Positions 26,636-36,497 are shown, counted from the stretch's first letter. The stretch is DNA of 64,000 bases from Candidatus Eisenbacteria bacterium (GCA_016930695.1 JAFGGD010000034.1:261375-325374); one strand, 5' to 3'. Made by a program: numbers and translations. Notes: generated from the sequence alone by a model not told the origin.

Positions 26636-28018
26636 ATGAGCTATCTACCGCACACCGATCGGGACCGGAGGGAGATGCTCGCGGCGATCGGAGCCGAGAG
26701 TTTCGAGGATCTCCTCGCCGAGATCCCGGAGTCGATCCGTTTCCGGGGCGACCTGCACCTCCCGCCCCCCCTCTCCCAGCAGGAGGTGGAGGAGGAGTTC
26801 GACCGTCTCGCCGCGGAGAACCGGCGGGCGGCGGAGAAGGACGCCTTTCTCGGCGGGGGCGTGTACGATCACTACGTCCCGTCCATCGTGGGCGCCACCC
26901 TCGCCCGCCCCGAGTTCTATTCCGCCTACACGCCCTATCAGGCGGAGGTGAGCCAGGGGACTCTCCAGACCGTGTTCGAGTTCCAGAGCCTTCTCTCCCG
27001 CCTCACCGGGATGCCCCTCGCCAACGCCTCCCTCTACGACGGCGCCACGGCGCTGGTGGAAGGGGTCTGGATGGCTCGGGCGGAGGGGAAGGGGCGGACG
27101 GAGATCGTTCTCCCGCGGTCGCTCAGCCCGCGGTACCGGGCGGTGCTCCGGACCCACCTGGCCGCCGCCGCGGCGGACATTCGAGAGATCGACTTCGGTG
27201 AAGACGGTTTCGTGGACGCCGCCGCCCTGGACGGCGCACTCTCCGATAAGACGGCGGTGGTGGTCGTCCAGAGTCCCAACTACTTCGGGCTGATCGAGGA
27301 GACGGACCGGATCGCCGAGAGGGCGCATCGGGCGGGCGCCCTTTTCCTGCAGGTTTTCGATCCCATCAGTCTCGCTCTGATCCGCACCCCCGGCGAAGCG
27401 GGCGCGGATATCGCCGTCGGCGAAGGGCAGTCCCTCGGCGGCGCCATCGGCTTCGGCGGGCCGCTGCTCGGCCTCTTTACCGCGCAGGAACGCTTTTTAC
27501 GTAAAATGCCCGGCCGTCTCGTCGGGATGACCGAGGACCTGGACGGAGAACGCGCCTTCACGCTCACCCTCCAGACCCGGGAACAGCACATCCGGCGCGA
27601 GAAGGCGACCTCCAACATCTGCACCAATCAAGGATTGATGGCGCTCGGCGCGATGGTCTATCTGGCCGCACTCGGCCAGAAGGGGCTTCGCCGGGCGGCG
27701 CTCCTCTCCCAGGAACGCGCCCTCGAACTCCGGAAGGAACTCGCCGCGGCGGGCGCCTCCTTCCCCTTCGACGGTCCCTTCTTCCGCGAATTCCCCGTCG
27801 TCTTTCCCGACCGCGCGGTTCGCCTCGGATTGCTCCCCTATCTTTTCCGCGAGGGGATCGTCCCCGGCCTGCCGCTCCAGGGGCACTACCCCGCCCTCGG
27901 CGACGCCTACCTGACGGCGGTGACCGAGCGCCGGAGCCGCGAATCGATACGCCGCTTCGGGGAAACGGTGGCCCGCTTCCTGCGCGGCATCCGGGAGGAG
28001 GAGGACGGCCATGCGTAA
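26636..28018 (+). CDS. gcvPA: Glycine dehydrogenase (decarboxylating) subunit 1
   Basis: The product is 460 residues and is the N-terminal half of the split two-subunit P protein. MSYLPHTDRDRREMLAAIG is the typical start, and FLGGGVYDHYVPSIV and YTPYQAEVSQGTLQ are family motifs. ATG at 26636 is preferred over GTG 26612 because it matches the family N-terminus and has CGGAG nearby. With subunit 2 it decarboxylates glycine using PLP bound by that subunit. It overlaps gcvPB by 8 nt. Confidence 0.96.
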   Translation: MSYLPHTDRDRREMLAAIGAESFEDLLAEIPESIRFRGDLHLPPPLSQQEVEEEFDRLAAENRRAAEKDAFLGGGVYDHYVPSIVGATLARPEFYSAYTPYQAEVSQGTLQTVFEFQSLLSRLTGMPLANASLYDGATALVEGVWMARAEGKGRTEIVLPRSLSPRYRAVLRTHLAAAAADIREIDFGEDGFVDAAALDGALSDKTAVVVVQSPNYFGLIEETDRIAERAHRAGALFLQVFDPISLALIRTPGEAGADIAVGEGQSLGGAIGFGGPLLGLFTAQERFLRKMPGRLVGMTEDLDGERAFTLTLQTREQHIRREKATSNICTNQGLMALGAMVYLAALGQKGLRRAALLSQERALELRKELAAAGASFPFDGPFFREFPVVFPDRAVRLGLLPYLFREGIVPGLPLQGHYPALGDAYLTAVTERRSRESIRRFGETVARFLRGIREEEDGHA

Positions 28019-29486
28019 GGGAACCATCTTCGAGATCGGCCACGAGGGCTGCTGCTCCGAACACCTCCCGGCCTTGGCGATGCCGGAGGAGGAGATCCTG
28101 GCGAGCATTCCCGCGGACCGGCGCCGCGCTTCGGAGCCGGACATCCCCGAGGTGCCGGAGCTGGAGCTCGCCCGTCACCTGAACCGTCTGGCGATCATGA
28201 ATCACCACGTGGAGAAGGACGTCTATCCTCTCGGCTCGTGCACCATGAAGTACAACCCGAAGCTGCACGAAAAGCTGTCGGTCCTCCCCCTCTTCGCGCG
28301 GCTTCATCCTCTCCTCCCGTCGTCGATCACGCAGGGGGCGCTCCGCATGCTCGCCGGGCTCGAAGAGGCGCTCATGGCGATCACCGGCATGGACGCCTTC
28401 ACGCTCCAACCGGCCGCGGGGGCGCACGGCGAGTTCACCGGCCTCCATGTCGTCGGGGCCTACTTCGAGAAGAAAGGGGAGGAGCGCCGCAAGGTGATCC
28501 TGCCCGACTCGGCGCACGGCACCAACCCGGCGTCGGTGGCGCGTCTCGGTTTCCGGCCGGTGGAGGTGAAGAGCGACGAGCGGGGCGAAACCGACCTGGA
28601 GCGCCTGGCGCAGTTGGTGGACGGGTCCACCGCCGCGCTCATGCTCACCCTGCCGAACACGCTCGGGCTCTTCGAGAGCCGGCTCCCACGGATCGTGGAG
28701 ATCGTCCACGGCGCGGGCGCGCAGATCTATATGGACGGCGCCAACCTGAACGCGCTGATGGGGGTGGTGCGTCCGGGCGACGCGGGCGTCGACGTGATGC
28801 ACACCAACCTGCACAAGACCTTCTCCACTCCCCACGGCGGCGGCGGCCCCGGCGCCGGACCGGTCGGCGTGAAGGAGCACCTCCGCCCCTTCCTCCCGGT
28901 CCCGCGGATCCGCAGGGAAGGGGACCATTTCGTCTGGAGCCACGACTATCCGGACACGATCGGCCCCGTGCACTCCTACCACGGCAACTTCGGCGTGCTC
29001 CTCCGGGCGTACGCCTACATCCGCCACCTCGGCGCGAAGGGGCTGCGGGAGGCCACCCTCCACGCGATCCTGAACGCCAACTATCTGAGGCGAAAGGTCG
29101 AACACGCCTACCCGGTCCCCTACGACCGCGTCGGTATGCACGAGTTCGTCGCCTCCGCTTCCGTGTTCCGCGACAAGGGCGTGCACGCCATGGACGTGGG
29201 GAAGCGACTGCTCGATTTCGGCTTCTACGCGCCGACCATCTCCTTCCCGCTCATTGTGAAGGAGGCGCTCATGATCGAGCCGACCGAGACGGAGAGCCGG
29301 GACGCGCTCGACCGATTCGCCGAGGCGCTTCTGGAGATCGCCCGGGAGATCGAGGAGGATCCGGAGCGGGTCCGCACGGCCCCGCACACCGCGCCGATCC
29401 GGCGGGTGAACGAGAGTCTCGCCTCCCGCCGACCCCGGCTCCGCTGGGAGGACCCGGACGATGGAGGGGCCGCTGCTCGCGATTGA
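28011..29486 (+). CDS. gcvPB: Glycine dehydrogenase (decarboxylating) subunit 2
   Basis: The product is 491 residues and is the PLP-carrying half of the split P protein. The PLP Lys is in HTNLHKTFSTPHGGGGPG, and EKDVYPLGSCTMKYNPK is a conserved substrate-side motif. PDSAHGTNPASVA and GFYAPTISFPL also match. It completes gcvT-H-PA-PB; only dihydrolipoamide dehydrogenase is missing locally and is probably encoded elsewhere. Its last 26 nt overlap an Opp-type ATPase gene, an odd partner. Confidence 0.97.
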   Translation: MRKGTIFEIGHEGCCSEHLPALAMPEEEILASIPADRRRASEPDIPEVPELELARHLNRLAIMNHHVEKDVYPLGSCTMKYNPKLHEKLSVLPLFARLHPLLPSSITQGALRMLAGLEEALMAITGMDAFTLQPAAGAHGEFTGLHVVGAYFEKKGEERRKVILPDSAHGTNPASVARLGFRPVEVKSDERGETDLERLAQLVDGSTAALMLTLPNTLGLFESRLPRIVEIVHGAGAQIYMDGANLNALMGVVRPGDAGVDVMHTNLHKTFSTPHGGGGPGAGPVGVKEHLRPFLPVPRIRREGDHFVWSHDYPDTIGPVHSYHGNFGVLLRAYAYIRHLGAKGLREATLHAILNANYLRRKVEHAYPVPYDRVGMHEFVASASVFRDKGVHAMDVGKRLLDFGFYAPTISFPLIVKEALMIEPTETESRDALDRFAEALLEIAREIEEDPERVRTAPHTAPIRRVNESLASRRPRLRWEDPDDGGAAARD

Positions 29487-30432
29487 GGACCTGCGGACCT
29501 GTTTCTTTTTACGTGAAGGAACGGTGCGCGCCGTGGACCGTCTCTCCCTGACCGTGCGCCGGGGGGAGGCGGTCGGGCTTGTCGGCGAGTCGGGGTGCGG
29601 CAAGAGCGTCGCCGCCCTCTCCGTCCTCCGCCTCGTGCCGCCGCCGGGGAAAATCACCGGCGGCGCGATCCGTTTCGACGGGCAAGATCTCCTCGCGCTC
29701 CCGGAACGGGAGATGCGGCGGGTGCGCGGCCGGCGGATCTCCATGGTCTTCCAGGAGCCGATGACCTCCCTGAACCCGGTCCTCACCTGCGGCTACCAGG
29801 TGGAGGAGACCCTTCGGAGACACGAGGGACTCTCCGGGCGGGAGGCCGCTCGCCGCGCCGTGGAGATTCTCGGCCTGGTCGGGATCACCGACCCGGAGAG
29901 GCGCGCCCGCGACTATCCCCACCGGCTCTCCGGCGGGATGCGCCAGAGGGTGCTCCTCGCCGTCGCCCTCGCCTGCGGCCCCGCACTCCTCATCGCCGAC
30001 GAGCCGACAACGGCGTTGGACGTGACGATCCAGGCGCAGATCCTCGACCTCCTCGACGGCCTCCGGGAGAAACTGGGACTCGCCGTGCTTCTGATCACCC
30101 ACGACCTCGCCGTGGTCGCCGAGCTGGCGGATCGAACGGCGGTGATGTACGCCGGGGAGATCGTCGAGGAGGCGCCGACGGCGGACCTCTTCCGCCGGCC
30201 CCTCCATCCCTACACGCAGGCACTTCTCGGCTCCATCCCCCGGTTGGACGACGAACCGCGCCCCCTCCGCCCGGTGGAGGGGAACGTCCCCGATCCTCTC
30301 CGCCCGCCGGAGGGATGCCGCTTCCACCCGCGCTGCCCCATCGCCGAACCGCGCTGCCGTCTCGAACACCCGGATCTGGAGGGCCGGCCCGCCCGATGCC
30401 TCCTCGTCGGCGAAGGGGAGGAGAGGCGATGA
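29461..30432 (+). CDS. Oligopeptide/dipeptide ABC transporter ATP-binding protein (OppD/DppD-like)
   Basis: The product is 323 residues. Walker A GESGCGKS is at 42-49, the signature LSGGMRQRVLLAVAL and Walker B ALLIADEPTTALDVTIQAQ follow. The C-terminal extension FHPRCPIAEPRCRLEHP carries the Cys cluster of OppD/DppD proteins, which binds an Fe-S cluster in some members. The ATG is inside gcvPB by 26 nt, so it is translationally linked to the glycine cleavage genes. No permease or binding protein is nearby. Confidence 0.93.
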   Translation: MEGPLLAIEDLRTCFFLREGTVRAVDRLSLTVRRGEAVGLVGESGCGKSVAALSVLRLVPPPGKITGGAIRFDGQDLLALPEREMRRVRGRRISMVFQEPMTSLNPVLTCGYQVEETLRRHEGLSGREAARRAVEILGLVGITDPERRARDYPHRLSGGMRQRVLLAVALACGPALLIADEPTTALDVTIQAQILDLLDGLREKLGLAVLLITHDLAVVAELADRTAVMYAGEIVEEAPTADLFRRPLHPYTQALLGSIPRLDDEPRPLRPVEGNVPDPLRPPEGCRFHPRCPIAEPRCRLEHPDLEGRPARCLLVGEGEERR

Positions 30433-31421
30433 ACGGGAACGGCGCGCTGCTCAGGGTGGAGAGCCTGGTCAAATGCTATCCGGTCCGGCGCGGGCTTTTC
30501 GCGCGCGCCCGGGAGAAACTGCGCGCCGTCGACGAAGTCTCTTTTTACATAAACGAACGGGAGACCTACGCCCTGGTCGGGGAGAGCGGTTCCGGGAAGA
30601 GCACGCTCGGCCGCGTTCTCCTCCGTTTGGAGGAACCGACGTCTGGGCGCGTTTTCTTGCGGGACGAGGAGGTGACCGCGGCCGACGCCGGGCGGCTCCG
30701 GGCGCTCCGCCGGGAGATGCAGATCGTCTTCCAGGATCCCTTCGGATCGTTGAATCCGAGGATCCCCGTCGGCGCGGCGCTCGCCGAGGCGCTCCGTGTC
30801 CACCGGATCGCCCCCCCGCGGGAGATCGACGGGGAGGTGGACCGCCTCCTCGACACGGTCGGCATAGCCGCGGCGCACGCGGACCGTTTCCCCCACGAGT
30901 TCAGCGGGGGGCAGAGGCAGAGGATCTGCATCGCGCGGGCGCTCGCCCTCCGGCCGAGCTTTCTCGTGGCGGACGAGCCGGTCAGCGCCCTCGACGTCTC
31001 CATTCAGGCGCAGATCGTCAATCTGCTCCTTCGCCTGCGGGAGGATCTCGGCCTCTCCTATCTTCTCGTTTCCCATAACCTGGCGCTCGTCCGGCACGCG
31101 GCGGACCGCGTCGGCGTTCTCTACCTCGGCCGGCTCGTGGAGGAGGGAGCCGTCGAGGCGATCTTCCGGGAGCCGCTCCATCCCTACACGCGCGCGCTCC
31201 TCGCGGCGGTCCCCCGGGCGGCGCCGGGGCGCCCCGCCCGCCGGATCCTTCTCGGCGGCGAAATCCCCTCGGCGATCCACCCTCCCGCCGGCTGCCCCTT
31301 CCATCCGCGCTGCCCCGAGGCGATGCCGGTCTGCCGGACGACACCCCCCGCGTGGACCGTTCCGGAGCGGGGAAGGGGGGCTTCCTGCCACCTGCTCCGG
31401 GCGGGCGATGGAAACGGCTAG
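30429..31421 (+). CDS. Oligopeptide/dipeptide ABC transporter ATP-binding protein (OppF/DppF-like)
   Basis: The product is 330 residues. Walker A GESGSGKST is at 51-59, the signature is FSGGQRQRICIARAL and Walker B is FLVADEPVSALDVSIQAQI. The C-terminal FHPRCPEAMPVCRTTPP Cys cluster matches OppF/DppF. It overlaps the OppD-like gene by 4 nt (ATGA). The pair would energise a heteromeric peptide or metal-ligand importer, but the membrane and binding subunits must lie elsewhere. It is the last gene before the 31448 promoter. Confidence 0.93.
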   Translation: MNGNGALLRVESLVKCYPVRRGLFARAREKLRAVDEVSFYINERETYALVGESGSGKSTLGRVLLRLEEPTSGRVFLRDEEVTAADAGRLRALRREMQIVFQDPFGSLNPRIPVGAALAEALRVHRIAPPREIDGEVDRLLDTVGIAAAHADRFPHEFSGGQRQRICIARALALRPSFLVADEPVSALDVSIQAQIVNLLLRLREDLGLSYLLVSHNLALVRHAADRVGVLYLGRLVEEGAVEAIFREPLHPYTRALLAAVPRAAPGRPARRILLGGEIPSAIHPPAGCPFHPRCPEAMPVCRTTPPAWTVPERGRGASCHLLRAGDGNG

Positions 31422-31447
31422 CCTCAAGATTTGTCGCGGGTTAGGGC

Positions 31448-31476
31448 TTGACACCCGGAAAGCCCTTGTGTAGATT
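31448..31476 (+). promoter_or_regulatory. Sigma-70-type promoter for the TonB-dependent receptor
   Basis: TTGACA (31448-31453), 17-nt spacer, TAGATT (31471-31476). It lies 27 nt after the OppF-like stop and about 65 nt before the receptor ATG. No Fur-box-like 19-bp palindrome was noticed across it. Confidence 0.7.
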
Positions 31477-31541
31477 CGCCGTAGTCTTTAGGATGCCAGC
31501 TTTCGGGCCACTCTATGGCGTACCGAGGAGGAGTGATAATC

Positions 31542-34259
31542 ATGGCGGGAAGGAGCCGGAGGAGCGCGTTGCGTTCCCTCGTTCTGGTCCTCTTGCTGGC
31601 CGCTGCCCTTTATCCCCCCACCGATACTTTCGGGCAGGACCCAGCAACCGGCACCTTGGTCGGTAGCGTTCGGAGCGCGGAAACGGGGAAACCGGTCCCC
31701 TGGGCGGACGTGGTGATCGTGGGGACGGGGAAGGGCGGAATCGTCCAGCAGAACGGTAGTTTCACCATCCAGGGCGTACCGCCCGGAACGTACACCGTTG
31801 AAGTGAAAATGCAGGGCTTCGGCATCGCGACCTTCGAAGGGGTCGCGGTCGTGGGCGGGCAGATCACCACGATCCACGCCGAACTCCAGGAGTCGGCGAC
31901 GCGGATGGAGGCCATTCAGGTCACCACCGACGCGGGGGAGATCGACACCAAATCCTCCGTCACCGAATACAAGGTCGACAAAGACGAGTTCAAGATTCGA
32001 TCCATCGATAATGTGACCGACGCCCTCGCCAAACAGCCGGGCGTGACCGTCGACGGCCAGGGGAACCTGCACGTGCGGGGCGGCCGTTCCTCCGAGGTCC
32101 AGTACCTGGTGGACGGCATGCCGGTGACCGACCCCTTCGTCGGCGCGAACACGCTGGAGGTCTCTTTCGCGTCGCTCACCAACATCCAGCTCCTCTCGGG
32201 CGGTTTTGACGCCGAGTACGGGAACGCCCAGTCCGGCATCGTCAACATCCAGACCCAGGAGGGCGGGCGGAAGTTCTCGGGCCTCGTCAAGTACATGACC
32301 GACGACTACGGCGCGCCGGACAAGACCTACTACAACATGGACAACATCGTGTTCGCCCTCGGCGGACCGCTGATGTCCAAGGATCTGCGGTTCCACGTCT
32401 CCGGCGAGGGGAGCTGGAGCGACACGTACCTGCCGCCGGACAAGGAATACACCAAGCGCGAGGTTCTCGGCATCAAGCTGCAGGACCGGATGTTCAACGA
32501 GTATCGGGCGCAGGGGAACCTGTACTACTACTTCACGCCCGAAAAGAAACTGGGCGGGGAAGCCCTCTTCTCCAAGGTGCTGAGCGACGACTACTATCAC
32601 GTCTTCAGCCGCGTCGGCTGGTGGTCCGAAGAGAACAACGAGTGGTGGTACGAACCGCTCGACACCACCTTCGTCTACTTCTCCGGTCCGGAGCACATGC
32701 CCCGCGAGATCAGCGAGAACCTGCAGCTGAAGGGCTCCTGGACGCACACGCTCTCGCCGGAGACGTATTACACCGTGAAGGCGAGCCGGTTCTCCACCAA
32801 GTATCTGCAGCGCGTGGGGAACAAGAGAACGACGGATTACATCCCCTTCTACGGGAACGACACCCAGATCGACCCGCTGAACCGCTACTTCGCGGTGGAG
32901 GGGGACTATCCCCAATACACCGATTACCAGACCATCCGCTACACGATGAAGACGGACCTGACGAGCCAGCTCACCGAGCGGCACCAGTCCAAGTTCGGTC
33001 TCCAGCTCGACTACTACAACATGCGGATGTTCAGCGCCTCCTTCCCGGATTCGCTCAATCCGGAGGGGCCCTGGCCGGACAAGTACCACGTCTACTCCTG
33101 GGGAGGCGCCGCCTACGCTCAGGACCGCCTCGAGTACGAGGGGATGGTGCTGAACGCCGGTCTCCGGCTCGACTTCTACGACCCCGGCCTCCAGTCGGTG
33201 CGGCTCGGGAACGAGTGGAACGCCTCCACCTTCCAGGAGACGGAGGACCACTCGCTCCTCTCCCGGATGAAGACCCAGCTCAGCCCGCGGATCGGGATGG
33301 CTTATCCGATCTCGGACCGGGACGTGCTTCACTTCCACTACGGCCGGTTCTACCAGCTGCCCCTCTTCGAGCGCATGTACAAGGGGCTCGGGCAGGCGAT
33401 CGAGCAGGACGGCGGGCTCTACGGGAACATCTTCCTGCAGCCGGAGCAGACCATCAGCTACGAGTTCGGCGTGGACCACCAGCTGACGGACGTCCTCAAC
33501 CTGGACATGACCATCTTCTTCAAGGACATCTTCGGCCTGATCGACACCGACGAGATCACCAACGGCAGCCTGGCGAGCTTCGGCAATCAGGCGCCGGTCG
33601 GCTACGTCAACCAGGCCTACGGCACCGTCAAGGGGCTCGAGTTCAAGCTGAACCGCCGGCTGAAGAACAAGTTCGGCGGGAGCATCGTCTACACCCTCTC
33701 CCGGGCGAAGGGGACCCAGTCCGAGGAGAACAGCCAGGTCCTCGTCGGAACCGGCGTGCTCGACCGCAAGCCCCTCTCCGAATCCCCGCTCAACTGGGAC
33801 CACACCCACACGCTGGTGCTCAACCTGCTGCTCACCGATCCCGGCGTTTGGCAGATCTCGATGGACTACACCTTCGAGAGCGGGTCGCCCTACACCCCCC
33901 GCCGCTACCAGCAGCGGAGCGCGCGCGCCGATGAGCTGAACAGCCTGCGGCTCCCCGACGAAGCCCGCCTGGACATTCGGGCGAACAAGCTGTACAGCAT
34001 TTACGGGCAGGAGTTCCGGCTTTTCGTGGACGGTTCGAACCTGCTGAACAAGGAAAACATCCGTACCCTGAATCCGGGCGACTGGCCCTCCAACGAAGGG
34101 CTGCATACGGTGTACTACACCGAGACGGGCCAGCTCGGCGGCGCGTATAACCTGAATGAAGTGAACTCGTCCGCCGGAAACCAGTTCATCCCGTTGAACG
34201 ATCCCCGCGTGCTCGACCCCATGCGCCGAGTGAAGGTGGGGATCATGTTCGACTGGTAG
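31542..34259 (+). CDS. TonB-dependent outer membrane receptor with carboxypeptidase-like regulatory domain
   Basis: The product is 905 residues. A signal peptide (about 1-35, ending near TDTFGQD) is followed by a CarboxypepD_reg-like beta-sandwich at about 40-120 (TGTLVGSVRSAETGKPVPWA). The plug domain contains VTDALAKQPGVTVDGQGNLH and VRGGRSSEVQYLVDGMPVTD, and a 22-strand-type barrel rich in Tyr/Trp follows. This is the SusC/CarboxypepD-type layout common in FCB bacteria. ATG 31542 is chosen because GAGGAGGAG lies 8 nt upstream. The cognate TonB/ExbBD genes follow at 37927-40338. No SusD partner is present and the ligand is unknown. Confidence 0.92.
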   Translation: MAGRSRRSALRSLVLVLLLAAALYPPTDTFGQDPATGTLVGSVRSAETGKPVPWADVVIVGTGKGGIVQQNGSFTIQGVPPGTYTVEVKMQGFGIATFEGVAVVGGQITTIHAELQESATRMEAIQVTTDAGEIDTKSSVTEYKVDKDEFKIRSIDNVTDALAKQPGVTVDGQGNLHVRGGRSSEVQYLVDGMPVTDPFVGANTLEVSFASLTNIQLLSGGFDAEYGNAQSGIVNIQTQEGGRKFSGLVKYMTDDYGAPDKTYYNMDNIVFALGGPLMSKDLRFHVSGEGSWSDTYLPPDKEYTKREVLGIKLQDRMFNEYRAQGNLYYYFTPEKKLGGEALFSKVLSDDYYHVFSRVGWWSEENNEWWYEPLDTTFVYFSGPEHMPREISENLQLKGSWTHTLSPETYYTVKASRFSTKYLQRVGNKRTTDYIPFYGNDTQIDPLNRYFAVEGDYPQYTDYQTIRYTMKTDLTSQLTERHQSKFGLQLDYYNMRMFSASFPDSLNPEGPWPDKYHVYSWGGAAYAQDRLEYEGMVLNAGLRLDFYDPGLQSVRLGNEWNASTFQETEDHSLLSRMKTQLSPRIGMAYPISDRDVLHFHYGRFYQLPLFERMYKGLGQAIEQDGGLYGNIFLQPEQTISYEFGVDHQLTDVLNLDMTIFFKDIFGLIDTDEITNGSLASFGNQAPVGYVNQAYGTVKGLEFKLNRRLKNKFGGSIVYTLSRAKGTQSEENSQVLVGTGVLDRKPLSESPLNWDHTHTLVLNLLLTDPGVWQISMDYTFESGSPYTPRRYQQRSARADELNSLRLPDEARLDIRANKLYSIYGQEFRLFVDGSNLLNKENIRTLNPGDWPSNEGLHTVYYTETGQLGGAYNLNEVNSSAGNQFIPLNDPRVLDPMRRVKVGIMFDW

Positions 34260-34298
34260 GAACGACGAGCGAGACGCGTACCGAAGGAGAGACGAGCC

Positions 34299-36497
34299 AT
34301 GGGGCTTAGGCAGAGGGAATGCGTTATCCTCCCGGGAAGGGGAGGCCCGTCCGGAAGGTCGGGCAAGGGGGCGATTCTTTTCGTCGTCCTACTCGGTCTC
34401 CTCATGACGGCCGGAACGGTCGGGGCGAGAATGACACCCGAGCAACAGGAGGCGACCCGCTCCGGTCCCGACGGATCGCTGGTTCCCAACTTCGGGGCGA
34501 CCTGGCACAACGTCGGCAAGCTAATCCTTCACGTCTCTAACTTCGGCGTCTTCGGCACGCGTGGACAGTTCTCCTACAGCACCGCCCCGTCCGCCGAATG
34601 GCCTCCGGGGAGTTCGCACGATTACCTCTGGGCCGCCGGGCTCTGGGTGGGCGGCACCGGAATCGAGTACGAGCAGCTCTTGGGCACGCCGGACACGCTC
34701 GTCTCGACGGGAATCTATTTCTGGGAGTACCGCCCGGACACCTTCGATCCGGTGGAGACGATCTATCAGACCTGGGAGGGCCGGCCCGGCGGCGCCCGCG
34801 GCGAGGACGACGACGGCGACGGCGACATCGACGAGGACCCGCTGGACGGGCGCAACAACGATCCCTGGAACGACACGCGGATCGACGAAGACCACTACGC
34901 CATCAGCCAGCAGATGTACCGCTGCGTGTATTACGACACCTCCCAGATCCGGAACCAGTTCTACGCGGATCCCAACTTCTTCCACTGGCCGCTTCACCTC
35001 AAGGTCACGCAGGAGAGCTACCAGTGGGTGGGAAAGAACTGGGACGACTTCGTGGGAATCGAGTTTCGGATCGAGAACATCGGCAACATCCCGATCACCG
35101 ACGCCTACGTGGGTTTCATGGTCGACTCCGATGTGGGGAACGGGCGGATCACCGACGATATCTACCTGGACGATCTCTCCAACTTCATCCACCGGGACAC
35201 GACGCTCGTGGTCCCCGGACGCCCGGACGAGGATCTCTCCATCGACGTGGCGTATATGCGAGACGCGCCTGGAGGCGACGACGGCGACGAGGCGGACGGC
35301 CTCTTCGGCGTGATGTTCCTCGGCCACACCATCGATTCCAGCGGAGTGACCGCGCCGGAGCGCGTGGAGATTCACGCCTATAAGAGCTGGTCCGGCGGCG
35401 ACGAGGACCCGGATCAAGACAGGGACCGCTACCGTTATCTCCGCGGGAGCAACCGGTGCGGCAACCGTTGGTGCCAGGACATCGACCCCGCCGAGGAGCG
35501 CGCCGACGACTATCGAATGCTCCTCTCCGCCGGGCCCTTCATCGAAATCATGCCCGGCGACGAGCTCGTCTTCCAGTCCGCCTTCGTGATGCTCGATCCG
35601 AGGGGGCGCGACCGGGACAATCCGACCGAGGTCGGTTTCTACATGATGGAGAACGCCATCGCCGCCCAGCGGATCTTCAACCGGGGATGGACCGCCGCGT
35701 CCGCGCCTCCGCCGCCGAACCAACGCCTCATCCCCGGCGATCACCGGGTCACCGTGGAATGGGATGATTTCTCCGAACTGACGCCGGATCCGCTCAGCGG
35801 CAAATTCGACTTCCAGGGCTACCAGGTCTGGAAGGCCGAAGGTTGGCGGCGCGAATCCGCCGAGCCGCAGGACGACCAGTGGTTCCTTCTGATGGATATC
35901 GACCGGAGCGATCTCTCCAACTACGACACCGGCGGACAGGGGGTCGGCAAGTACCGTTTCGTGGACACGGACGTGAAGAACGGCTTCGCCTACTGGTACG
36001 CGATCACGGCCTACGACAAGGGAGACCCGGAGGAGGGGATCGAGGCCGAATACGGAAAGTTCTCCCAGGCCAAAAACCTGGTCTTCCCCCGCTTCAACCC
36101 GACCCGGTCCCTGGACGACGCGGTGGACGTCTACGAAGTGGACGGGAGCGGCGAGGTTACGAAACGGAGAACGCGCACCGACGTGAACGATGTGCATGTG
36201 GTTCCGAACCCGTACAAGGAACGCGCCGCGTGGGACGAGGAGACTTCGAACCTGAACGCCACGGGACGGAAGATCTACTTCGTGAATCTCCCCGAGCGCG
36301 CCACCATCACCATCTACACGATGGCCGGGGACCTTGTACAGACCGTCTATCACGATTACAATGACAATCCCGAAGAGGACTTCACCTACTGGAATCTGGT
36401 TTCCCGGAACAACCAGGAGGTGGTGAGCGGGGTGTACATCTACCACATCGATTCCGATGTGGGCGAGAAAGTCGGGCGGTTCGTGATCATCCGCTAG
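34299..36497 (+). CDS. Large secreted surface protein with Asp-rich repeat and Ig-like C-terminal tail
   Basis: The product is 732 residues. An N-terminal hydrophobic stretch (ILFVVLLGLLMTAGTVGA) is the likely signal. Residues about 169-185 read EDDDGDGDIDEDPLDG, a calcium-binding-like Asp repeat. About 470-620 looks like a fibronectin-type segment (DHRVTVEWDDFSELTPDP, FQGYQVWKAEGW). The last 90 residues resemble the FlgD Ig-like/sorting domain: VHVVPNPYKERAAWD, ATITIYTMAGDLVQTVYHD, VSGVYIYHI and ending GRFVIIR. Such tails direct secretion in T9SS-bearing relatives. It lies between a TonB receptor and a PorV-like gene, so surface display is likely. No enzyme motif was seen. Confidence 0.8.
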   Translation: MGLRQRECVILPGRGGPSGRSGKGAILFVVLLGLLMTAGTVGARMTPEQQEATRSGPDGSLVPNFGATWHNVGKLILHVSNFGVFGTRGQFSYSTAPSAEWPPGSSHDYLWAAGLWVGGTGIEYEQLLGTPDTLVSTGIYFWEYRPDTFDPVETIYQTWEGRPGGARGEDDDGDGDIDEDPLDGRNNDPWNDTRIDEDHYAISQQMYRCVYYDTSQIRNQFYADPNFFHWPLHLKVTQESYQWVGKNWDDFVGIEFRIENIGNIPITDAYVGFMVDSDVGNGRITDDIYLDDLSNFIHRDTTLVVPGRPDEDLSIDVAYMRDAPGGDDGDEADGLFGVMFLGHTIDSSGVTAPERVEIHAYKSWSGGDEDPDQDRDRYRYLRGSNRCGNRWCQDIDPAEERADDYRMLLSAGPFIEIMPGDELVFQSAFVMLDPRGRDRDNPTEVGFYMMENAIAAQRIFNRGWTAASAPPPPNQRLIPGDHRVTVEWDDFSELTPDPLSGKFDFQGYQVWKAEGWRRESAEPQDDQWFLLMDIDRSDLSNYDTGGQGVGKYRFVDTDVKNGFAYWYAITAYDKGDPEEGIEAEYGKFSQAKNLVFPRFNPTRSLDDAVDVYEVDGSGEVTKRRTRTDVNDVHVVPNPYKERAAWDEETSNLNATGRKIYFVNLPERATITIYTMAGDLVQTVYHDYNDNPEEDFTYWNLVSRNNQEVVSGVYIYHIDSDVGEKVGRFVIIR

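Noticed and set aside
27564-29786. A 740-codon minus-strand frame over gcvPA, gcvPB and the Opp-like gene
   Set aside because: Same GC-bias effect; its sequence crosses three plus-strand genes with clear families and has no domain of its own.
31488-34106. An 872-codon open frame on the minus strand antisense to the TonB-dependent receptor
   Set aside because: High-GC coding DNA leaves the antisense frame open by base composition. The product is rich in His, Val, Leu, Arg and Glu without domain order, and the plus strand encodes a full known family.
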